DNA from: Galaxea fascicularis
Taxonomy: Eukaryota; Cnidaria; Anthozoa; Scleractinia; Euphylliidae
Reading direction: 5' to 3'
Assembly (NCBI GenBank): GCA_948470475.1
Contig: OX419335.1
Span: forward strand, 31,220,780 to 31,284,779
DNA: 64,000 nucleotides
Each line of letters starts with the position of its first letter. Position 1 is the first letter of the stretch. Shown here piece by piece: positions 32,600-43,483 of this stretch. A program made the translations under genes and the position numbers. The notes beneath the pieces are model-generated. The model was not told the DNA's origin. It ran no database searches and was given only the letters and a program-made list of their open reading frames with translations.

Positions 32600-35025
32600 A
32601 ACTGTTTACTGATCGTGTATATAATTGATATCTGGTTCTCTTTCACGGCGGGTTATTGAAGTGGACCAAGTGATGTTTTGTTTAAAACAAAGACCTTTAG
32701 CAGCGTCGACTAGGTAACACTTGACGGATCATTCATCAGTCTGAAGTATGACGTCAATAGGTGACGAACGGATATTCAAATTGAATAATTCACAAGTTGA
32801 ATATTTCTCAGAACTGGAAAAAAAAAAAACAAACAAATCAAAAAATTGCCAACTATGATTTTCTTTTCCCTCTCCGTCTCCTGGATCAGTAACGAACGTT
32901 TCTGTTTCTTCGTTTCACGGATGAGTGAGATTCCATATCTCTGTGAACAGAGCACTGCCTCAGTAGTTTTAACAAAGCCGTGTAGAAAGTGTTGAAGTGC
33001 TTAAAATATTTGACTGTCAACGACTAGGATCCACCTCTTCAAATAACCTAACACAAATAATTGGTCCTGGCTACACAGCTATCAAAATTTTCCGTCACTT
33101 GGATATCACTTACGTTTTAAGTTCAGAAAAGATCTTTTCAGTATTTGTTATGTCACTGCGAGAAGACAATAATTTAAGTAGTTGATCGTAAAACAAAAAC
33201 TGTGGTGAATAGTATGGATTGGAATTTTTTAAGCACGGAGGTTTCGAATGAGCCAGGACAGATATCCCTGCAACCTTGGACTAATACCGTCGAATTACTC
33301 GATATTGACTCCCCATCACGGACGGGAAAGGGAAGGGGGAGAGAGAGTGGGGGGGGGGGGGGAGGCATCACAGCCTTGATCGTTGGCTGCTAGAGGCACT
33401 GCCTACAGTTATTGTTCATGCCAGCAAATCTACAGTGTGCTGTAATGCTTTAGACGTGTTTTTTTATGCCCACGCGGAGCCCGTTCTACGCGTGGTGGTA
33501 TGCGAGGGATTGTCGATCACCCGGTCGATAATTCACACATGTCAGCTGATTTAGTTTCAGTTACAAGTTGGTCATCACCTTTCTACGTGTAAATATCAAA
33601 CATAATTCGCTTAACTGCCCCAGTGCTCAACACAATATTCAGGTACGTACATTCTTTATGCATGAAATAAAACAGAGATCGATTATTTTCAAAGGGAACT
33701 GTGGTGTTGCATCAATGGAGGAGTGAAAACTAAAATAAACTGAACGTTATTGCTTTAGCAGAATTCCACATCGTAGCTGCAATAGCTATTAGCAGATGTA
33801 ATTCAGTTGGAACGCGAAGATTGACGCGAAAACATAAATGAATACCAATAATATTGTCGGGCAGAGGTTTTTGTGGATTAGCAGATAGTATGTTATTCTT
33901 GTTAGTAAAAACGGAAGTTGGTTAACTAGTACAAAGTTTGATATTGACGCGCGTGCTGAAGAGGACTTTTCAAAATTGAAGCTAAGTACATGAGTCTTGT
34001 CTGAGACAGCATCGAGTTAGCCCTCGTTCTCGTTTTAAGAGGAAATGTTTTTCCGACTGCAAATTCCCGCTTTCCTGATAATAAAGGGATACTATTTTGA
34101 CCCTTTCCTCTTGAAGCATATCTTATGAGAGCCATGAAATAATCTACCATTAATGACTCGATAACACTCTCTCTTTTGATCTTGTGGGGAATCCCCTGGC
34201 ATGTCATCACGGTCCACCTTGCCGGCGGCAAGTCCAATCAGTTTCGTGCATGTGTTTATCATGTGCATTACATGTAATCAGGTAATTTCATCCAGTGGTA
34301 CACTGACGGTTAGATGGAAAAATTCCTGAGGCCAAGGGAGCTGCTGGCCAAGAAATGTTAAGGACAAACTAACGGGTGAAAACAAGCCCTTGCGGTGTAC
34401 ACTAACTGACAACCGGGACGACCAAGGGAACTTTGCTTTACACTTAGACAGATGTAAGGGATGGATTATGTGTGGGTGATTGTGGGTGTGTTATACTCAT
34501 GCATCCTGTGCTAGAGTATATCCCGACTGTACATAAGATGAATTTGGTGCCCGAAAGGTAGCCGGTAGCCGGGCAATAGGCTATTGAAAACGGGTGTGGA
34601 AAATGGCATGTTTTGATCTGAAATAGGGTCAGGATTTGGAGAATCGGGCGGCACACCCATATACGGTACCAAGAATTCCGAGGAGTACCTCCCCCCCCCC
34701 CCCCCGGGAAGGTAAAGGCGTGAGCAGTCTGAGCGTTAGCTATAGCCATTTTTCAGGGCCAATCGGAACGTTTTCGTTAACGACGTTGACGTTTTTGTGA
34801 TATCTTTGACACGTACTTTTTTCACGGGTACCATATGATAGATATTTATAGTTAATGAACGAGTGATAAAAAGTAAAATTGTTGCTTGTACCGATTCGAA
34901 ATAGAAATTGAGTAATACGAATATTTAGGCTTAGGTGGGCACACTGGGTTATTCGCCCCCTTTTACAATTTCACAAGATTAAGTAACTAGCGTCTTTAAT
35001 TTGGCACGGCCAAGAAGTGAGTGTC
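32600..35025. other. noncoding stretch, no gene recognised
   Basis: Contains homopolymer tracts (poly-G at 33350, poly-C at 34690) and short open frames without domain or splice support. Nothing else can be claimed. Confidence 0.35.
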
Positions 35026-35028
35026 TTA

Positions 35029-35417
35029 GGCCCGGTTCAAACGTCGAACTTTTCATGCGCCGAATCAAATCATTTTATTCGGCGCATGAAAAGTTCGACG
35101 TTTGAATCAATTAAATTCGACGATTCGATTTGGGTCGACCCAACTATTAAATTCGACCGGTTCGGTCGAATTTAATAGTTGGGTCGACCCAAATCGAATC
35201 GTCGAATTTAATTGATTCAAACGTCGAACTTCTGGTGTGTGCCGAATTTAATGCATAAATTATTTCAATGTATTTTCGGAAAAACATCAAGAGTCACATT
35301 TGATTCGACGCATTTAATTCGACGTCTGAATCAACGTCGAATTTTAATTTATTTGGGTCGACCCAAATAGGTATTTGATTCGGCACATGAAAAGTTCGAC
35401 GTTTGAACTGGGCCTTA
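35029..35417. repeat. large multi-palindromic foldback element
   Basis: Outer ends read TTAGGCCCGGTTCAAACGTCG and CGACGTTTGAACTGGGCCTTAA, inverted copies. Inside are two more perfect palindromes centred on AAATCATTTTATTCGG and on AATTCGACCGGTTCGGTCGAA, all made of TTCGACG and GGTCGACCC words. It is a MITE of the same end type as 22395-22735. Confidence 0.85.
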
Positions 35418-35419
35418 AT

Positions 35420-38380
35420 GAAATCGTCGCTTGACACTCTGTTTCGTTATCTGTGTGTGACCTATATGTAAAAACCTACTAAATTTGCATGGGAGATCTT
35501 TTAAAAATTCTGGTTTCACGATATTTTGTCACAACAATTATTTCTTTTACTTTCTCCGGTAAGTCGGGTTTTTCGCATTTGTTGTGTCAAACGAAATTGT
35601 TTGGGGTTTACACCTCAACCGACCGTGAGCGTTTCCCGGTGCATGACCTTGGACTCGTGCGTATTTCTAAAAGCCAGGGTTTTTTCCCGTTTAACACCCA
35701 TGAATTTCAGAAGGTTTAAACGTCAGGCTGGGGTAAATAGGGGAGGAAGGTGGGAGACAAGAGACTACGGTTGGAGCCGACAACAAAGCAGAGCTCGACC
35801 GTCTCTTGTGCCGTTCGAAATCGTAATATTCGAAATCGTCTATGCAAAATTTGTGCTTCTTTCCGGGGTGTCCGTGTATAAACTAAACTTAAATTGGTGT
35901 CTCATTTCAAAACCGAAAATGACGGAAACTGACAGATCTAGGCTTGGGTCAGGACACATCGGCTTATTTGGTCCCATTCAAACATACAAAAGGATGAGGA
36001 AACGACGAGCATCTATCTTTGAGATATGGCCGTTGACATTTATGAGAGTCTGTCTATCTTCAGTTGTGCTTCCGTCGTTATAACCATAAGCAAGTGCATC
36101 TATGAATTTGCAAGGAGAAACTCGCGCTCGACCCTTAACGCTTACGGCATGCTGATTAAGCGTTTGTTTTTAAAATTATCTTGTTCCGCGACAGTAAACT
36201 GGGACTTTCCCTGACAGGTTAATTTTGCCTTTGTTGTGGGGTTAAAATAGCTGTGAATACATAATTATATAATACTGCGTGCACGATCGGTAAAAATACT
36301 CGTCCGGTACCATAAAAATGAAGACTACTAGTGATCAATTAAATACATGAATGGTAAAAATGGGAACATGAGAGATCGAATGGTAAGTGAGGTAAAAAAG
36401 AACTAACTGTGTTGGTGAAATGTTGAAATCGAAAGCCCGCTCGATCACAAAATGCAAATCGATACATAATTAAGTCCGGGGAAACACCTTTTTGTTTTGC
36501 CAAAGCTAGAGCTGATCTTTATATGACACGGATGAACCATGAGTTGTATTCTTTCAGACACCCGGCCGTCAGACGGTTGTACAGGGACTCGGTAAGATAG
36601 ATCACCGTATGCAATTTTGGTAAGTACGTAGCAATTATATCAGTTTCTCCCATGAGCTGCGGGTTTTCCAGCCGAAGCCCCAGTCAATCTGTTCCACGGT
36701 TTATTTGTTGTCTTCGTGATTCCATGAACGCTGTTAGTTCTTAAAATGTCCCTTTATTTTTATAAGGCACTGGATTCGGGTTTTTTGGTCTTGTTGTCCG
36801 TTGTAAGTAACAAAATAGATCCACGAAAAAATGCCGCAATGCTGTCTGTGATGCGCCAATTCTCATACGGTAGATTCACAACAGCAGTTAATCTAACCTT
36901 TGCGGCGGTTCTTTCAATCCTTAAATGGCGCGCGAGGGAAAATTAAGTTCATTCTCGTTCTCCGGGTCGCTTTCCTTTTGGAGATAACAAAAATGTCCTG
37001 TAAATGGAAGAATGAAAAAAAATATATTATTTCAGTTTTCTTCAAATAAGTTAAGATTTACTTCAAAGCTGGCCTTAATACAGAGTGTCCGTCGGATAGC
37101 GTCAACACATTTCAGGTTCATAAGAACGTCAGTTTACGGTTCTATAACTATAATGCTGCTAGACAATGATCTGAACAGAATTGTTTTTAGTAATCCGGCT
37201 TATATTCAACTCGCATGCAGCAGCATGACTTAAGAGTTGGGCGACCAACGCCGTACTCAAATCCGGTCAACCGTCGCGTCGGCGGCGGTCCGCGTTTTAT
37301 GCAAATGAATGTTTTCCAAGCCCTTAATTGTACAACAGGCTACAATTAGTAAGGTCACTCTGTGCAAACAAACCTCAGCTTAACTTAGGTATGGGTCGGA
37401 AAAGTTTTCATCTTTGCCGACTAAAAAACCAGAAAAATTCGAAACCGTAACCGGAAAGGAAAACTTTTAGTCAAACCGAGTGTTTTGACACATTGATAAA
37501 TGAAAAGGACCAGAAAGAAGAGCTTATCGTCAATCGAAATTTCGTATTCAGCTGTTTCGATATGTCTTTCCACGCTTTCCGTGCCTGGCTGTTAATGATC
37601 GACCGGTTAAAATTCTCAGCCCACCATTTGTTGTAAGATCGTTTGCAAGTGTCCTCGAGCACTTGGCAATGTCACCCGATGACAGATTTCTACCGCAAAA
37701 TAATTACAAATTCTCGCAAAAATTTCTTAAGTGCGACCCATGCCTTATTTGCATGTGAATAGTGTGTATTGTTATCTGTCTCGTTATTCAAACGATGCGG
37801 CTACAAGAAGACGCCAGCTCAACCTGCCCACAACCTGCTGCATATAGTCAACAACACCAGTAACCTTCTGTGAACTTGTCACGCAACTATAGCTTTTGTT
37901 AAAACAAAAAGATAGCAGTAGCCCAAGCTCACAGAATTTGTACGAATACGGATAAGGATCTGTATGGGAAAAAAGGGACTATTCGTTTAAGAAGTCAAAT
38001 GGGCATTGTACACCAATAAAAATTTCTCACCTGAGCTACTTTGTGCGTCGTTTTGTGACGTGTGTAAATTTACTTTTTTTAGGCGCTATCTATCCTTGGG
38101 GTTTTACTTCTGACGGTTTTACTCAGTTCTTGCTTTTGTCCTACTTCATCTGTTTAGACTTATTGTGTCATTTTCGTCCCCTCCATCTCAAGTGACGTCT
38201 CAGACGGGAAAAAGTGCTATGAGGATACCCTTAGTAATTCCTTCTGTTGCATGATCGTCCTCTGGTAGGAGGACCTGATACAACAGAACAAAACAAAACA
38301 CTCAATTTGTTGTCTTCACTGTATTGCTATATGTGTATTACACTGATGGTTCACTGAAACTTTCTGGTCTTTCTGCATTT
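35420..38380. other. region upstream of TRAF gene 1, no coding exon supported
   Basis: A 185-codon open frame at 35526-36083 overlaps other frames and shows no domain. A 34-base exon-like piece (36558-36591) with acceptor CTTTCAG and donor GTAAG could be a 5' untranslated exon of the TRAF gene, which needs one because its start exon begins at an acceptor. A minus-strand frame at 37471-37662 (ARKAWKDISKQL) looks coding but has no partner. Confidence 0.3.
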
Positions 38381-38396
38381 CAGTCAAGGATCTACA

Positions 38397-41300
38397 ATGG
38401 TAGGCTACACCTGTGTTAACGAGGATAGCAAGCCTTTTGATCCCAAATATTTGTGCTCCTCGTGCACATACGTGTTAAGGGATCCGGTACAGACCAATTG
38501 CGGACATCGATACTGCAGGGCCTGTGTGGACGAGTTATTGGCTAGGTAAGTAGAACGTCTTACCAAGGTCAATCACTCAGCTTTTTTTTTTCCTAAATAA
38601 CTTGATTTCACTTAACTGAACAAATGAGCAATACAAATATAGCCGTAACAAACATGCAAACGAAGGGACTACTGTCTTTGGCCGATAGAATCATTATAAG
38701 CGCTGGGAAAAACTGATTCAGCCGCACGGCAGTATGTTGATCATAAGATTGTACTCCTTTTGAGATATTTTCTCGCGAATTTAAAATGGCTGGTAGGGTC
38801 TTATAGCTTATTTTGAATTTTTGCCTTTTGTATTTTATACAGAGCACCGTCGTTCAGGTGTTTCATTTGTAAGGAAGAAATGAAGAGGCAACAGGTGAGA
38901 TGCTGACTCTCTATATACCAGTCTACAATTAAAAGTGAGCCCTAATGAAAGCATACAGCACTAACAACTTAGGTCTTTTAATGCATTCTCCAGTTTTTAC
39001 GGATTCCGAACTTCGTGGTGGAGTGAAAGCGTTTCAGCTTAGAATGCAAAAACATTGTGGCCTCTTTTATTTTCCTTAGCATTAATATCAGTACTACATT
39101 CAGTTCAATGATACTGCATTACAGGCACCGCGCATCACATAAAATGAATTTTTGATTGCAATCTTTGGGTGCATGTAAGCTTAGGATTATGACATTACTT
39201 ACTTTAGACACGACCTCCCGGCTAGCTCACTTGATAAGAGCACGAGACTGCTGACGACAGGTTCATGGGTTCAAATCCCACTTTTGTACCATGCCAGAAA
39301 GGTAATTGGTAAGATCATGCTAGCTATATGATCGCTTCTTGACAAGTAACGTAAAGCCATTGGCCTTGCCTCCTTTTTTAGCCGGACTCGGTGGGGGACG
39401 TCCAAACCTACACACCCTCCTCATACAGGTCATAAAGACAGAGCATTGGACTCAATCCCCCGTTACCTACATTGGATCTTAATTTAGGGCTGGGCGGGCT
39501 TCAGGCAACATTCAACTAACCTCCGTTTGATGTTGGCCTGAGCTGGCCTGCGTGCTCCATGCCAGTTGAAACGAAGTGGTAGTAGCAAACGAATTCATGT
39601 GTGAAAACAGTTCTCAATGTGATTGCATCGTTTTGAATTTAGTTGTCTCAGCATATGAGTTAACGTATCCATTTCTGATTACCATTGCCAGATATTTGAA
39701 GACCTTTTTGCACGACGCGAGATTCTGTCTTTACCAGTCCAGTGTACAAACAACTTGGACGGCTGCGACTGGAGAGGAGAGCTGAAGCAGCTGGAGGTAT
39801 ACGAGCACGTGCACGTTTGTATAACATTTAGATAAATTCTATGTTTCCCTAATTTAAACCTAATTTTGCTAATTTTTTAACAAATAGATTCCGTTTGGCA
39901 GTGCGTGTGTTATCTGATAAGTGAACGCAGGGCGGGATAAAATGAAAGAAGTACAATAAAAGCCGCAAGCGAGTAGTGTGACTGGTGTTCAACACGTTTG
40001 TGAGTATACACCCACTCATGCGCACTGATAAATGGAATTCATTTGTTTATACATTTTTTCACTTTCTTTGACTCGAGACCTCATTTGTGCGTCTCTACTT
40101 TAATCGAAAACTCGTCCAGGCTAATCAAAACTCGATCGAGGTTTGTAACTTTCATCTCCAAAGTATACCGCCCTAGACTAACCTTTGCTACCCGCTGGTA
40201 TGCTTAAATGTTAATGGAAATGTAAATAAAATAAATAAATAAATAAATAAATAAATAAATTATACAGAGAAAGGAAGAAAAAGGTTTCCACAGTCCATCG
40301 TGTAATTAGTAACTCGCCAAAAGTTAATAGACCTTTTAATAAGTATTCCACTCCCATTTTTCTAAGGATCATGAAGCGCGCTGTCTGTTTACCAAAGTTC
40401 AATGTATGCATCCTAGCTGTGGAGTCCTGGTACCGAGAGACGACTTGACCAGGCATCTTACTGAAGACTGTAGCTTCAGGGAGCTGCAATGTGAGCTGTG
40501 CGGACTGGTGACGACCGCTGACAAGCTTAAGGTACTGTATTCCTCTCGGGGGATATAGATCAGTCCGAACTAAGAATCAATTTCAACAAAAAAATTAAAA
40601 AGAAAAGGGAACAAACAAAAAGAAATATGACGAACCAGGAGCCCATCACTAGGAGCGTATAACTGCCCTATATTCCTGTCACGGCGTTTCCACAGACAGC
40701 TTTATTTGTAGATTGAATTTGCCCGAACATGGGTCTCCCGCAGGAGCCCTAATGACCAATCACAATTCTCCATTATCCCCATTCTCTCGTGCGAAACTTT
40801 TCTGCACGGTATCACGTGTACCGAAACTTCTTTTTTCGCGGGAAAAGATAGTCTAAAAATAAATAGCTCTAGGCTTAGCATGGGAGTTGTACGCTCCTAG
40901 TGATGGGCTCCTGGACATACTAAATATGGATTGCGATGCTAAGCCAGTAATACAAATATTTATTTTTCGTGGAATTAGTACTTCCTTTCTGGTAAGATCT
41001 ATAGATCTCATGAGTATGGTGTATCCTTCAAGGAAAACGTCAGTAGTATAGCTAGTACTGTTTGATCATTGTTGCCTCTAAGACAATATTAATTTGTTCC
41101 ATTCGTTGTTTAGGAACATAAAGAAAACGATTGCCAGGAATGCATAGTGGATTGCCCAAAGTGTCTTACTGTGAAGCTTCCCCGAAAAATGGTATTGTTA
41201 ACATTCTCTATTTCACTTTTAAGTGAAAGAGCGTTCTTGTCGCAATCCTATTCGAGCACCCGACGTCTTAATTATGTCCAAGAAGACGGGCTGCGGATCG

Positions 41301-42007
41301 ATCATCGCGTATCGGTCAATGGGTGGGCAAATATAAGGGAGGGGAAATGTAATCCTTTATCCTCTCTTGCTCTAGACTATTGCCCCTTCCACTCTGTATA
41401 AGGGCTATTCTTTCTCTGGCTATCAATCATTTGTTAGAAGTGATCCTGAATGACTTAATTTTTTTGTCGCTGTTTCATGACAGCTGTCCAGACATATAGA
41501 AGTGGATTGCGAAGCTGTAGTGGTACCCTGTCCATTTCACGACATAGGATGCCCGGATGGAAAAGTGAGATATTGCACATAAGCAAACGTATACATACGA
41601 ATAGCTATAATCATAGGTATAGTTATACGACTGGCTATGAGCATAGGCATAAACATACGAACAGCTTTGCACATATGCAAACGTCAGTATAGACATAAGA
41701 ATAGCTATAGTCATAAGTATATATATATATATATAACTAACTGCAGACAGTACTGTTTCGGCCTTCTGGGCCTCGTCAGTGCAGTGCTGATGCTGGGATG
41801 AAGGTAAGGCTATATAGCCACCCCAAATGATACCACACTTGTGGTACCATTTAGTCATGCCAGAGTGCTCAAACTGGTAAAACCAGTGAGCGATGCGCAG
41901 TGCATTAGCATTGACTCATCCCAGTAGAGTGCTCAATTTGGACATAAAGGCAAAGCTTTGTAATGCCAAAGAGCTATATCTAACTGCAGACAGTACTGTT
42001 TCGGCCT

Positions 42008-42071
<64 letters not shown>

Positions 42072-43400
42072 GATCAATGGTAGAAAGACTTCAATTCATC
42101 GCTTTATTGCGACAACGCTGTTTCGTGTGGTCAGAGAATGACCACACTCATCAGGCAATATTAACGAATGACCGTTAAGTTACAAAAACTGGCTATAAAA
42201 GCTAAGCTATGGTTTCTACGATATTTAAAAACAGTTGCTATAGTAAAAAGCGAACGTACGGTTGCTGTGATATATAAAAACAATAGCTATAAATAGATGA
42301 ATCGAGTGTTATAAAAGATTGCGTTACTTGATCACAAAGTTCTTGAGAAGGTATCTGTTTCTGTGGGGGCATGAACTTGCCAGTTCATTTCGTCTGTTTA
42401 AACTGCACAAATTCTTCTTACAAATGATTACGAATTTCTCAAATAAGCATAGATTACATTTGTTGCTAATGGTGTTATATGGTCTGCACTGCTTGATAAT
42501 TCTCCATTTGATTGCAAAAGGTTTGTTATTATCTTTGAGTGTCCAGATGTGTTTGGATAGTTCAGTTTCATTTCTCTTCCTTTCGTGTCGAAATGATGAT
42601 GTGTGATTTCTGAAGCGTTCCTTAAAATTTGTGGCGAGGCCCACGTATGATTCTGATGTTGTTTGTGTGGTGACTGTGGCCTGGTAGACTACGTTTTGCG
42701 TGAGGCATTTTCCGTCTAGTGGGCATTGATCTTTTTTTCTGCAGTTGCATTCTTTGTTACTTGTTTGCGTATGTGGCTGGTGGTAATCTGAGAGTAGTGT
42801 TTTTGTCGCTGTTTTTGACACGAAAGGAAGAGAAATGAAACTGAACTATCCAAACACATCTGGACACTCAAAGATAATAACAAACCTTTTGCAATCAAAT
42901 GGAGAATTATCAAGCAGTGCAGACCATATAACACCATTAGCAACAAATGTAATCTATGCTTATTTGAGAAATTCGTAATCATTTGTAAGAAGAATTTGTG
43001 CAGTTTAAACAGTCGAAATGAACTGGCAAGTTCATGCCCCCACAGAAACAGATACCTTCTCAAGAACTTTGTGATCAAGTAACGCAATCTTTTATAACAC
43101 TCGATTCATCTATTTATAGCTATTGTTTTTATATATCACAGCAACCGTACGTTCGCTTTTTACTATAGCAACTGTTTTTAAATATCGTAGAAACCATAGC
43201 TTAGCTTTTATAGCCAGTTTTTGTAACTTAACGGTCATTCGTTAATATTGCCTGATGAGTGTGGTCATTCTCTGACCACACGAAACAGCGTTGTCGCAAT
43301 AAAGCGATGAATTGAAGTCTTTCTACCATTGATCATTATAATTACTGCTCCCCTCAGAGTTGAGCGCTCTTAAAGATTTATTCTATTCAAGTTCAAGAAA

Positions 43401-43483
<83 letters not shown>

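Larger units (their letters stand above)
41740..42011 (-). mobile_element. tandem hammerhead-bearing unit (retrozyme-like), about 243-base period
   Basis: A complete hammerhead at 41740-41785 and a second, truncated one at 41983-42011 share CTGCAGACAGTACTGTTTCGGCCTTCT and lie 243 bases apart in the same orientation. The unit between them has no coding capacity and contains short inverted repeats. Tandem hammerhead units of a few hundred bases are the known form of metazoan retrozymes, non-autonomous elements copied through circular RNAs and probably mobilised by Penelope-like elements. The second ribozyme is cut by a (CT)n(TA)n run. Confidence 0.65.
42066..43345. mobile_element. two Penelope-like element tails in head-to-head inverted orientation
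   Basis: Arms of about 530 bases (42066-42598 and about 42815-43340) are nearly perfect inverted copies around a 215-base spacer that belongs to the left, minus-strand copy. Each arm holds the C-terminal part of a GIY-YIG endonuclease frame, a stop codon, 165 bases of 3' sequence with a hammerhead ribozyme, and an end at GATCATTATA. Both lack the reverse transcriptase. Inverted 5'-truncated pairs are a known outcome of Penelope-like insertion. The pair sits inside a satellite in a TRAF intron between (TA)n runs. Confidence 0.8.

Noticed and set aside
35526..36083. 185-codon open frame
   Set aside because: No domain, no splice context, overlaps another long frame; taken as chance.
37471..37662. 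Minus-strand 63-codon frame with helical look
   Set aside because: Composition looks coding but there is no usable splice partner or family; left unannotated.
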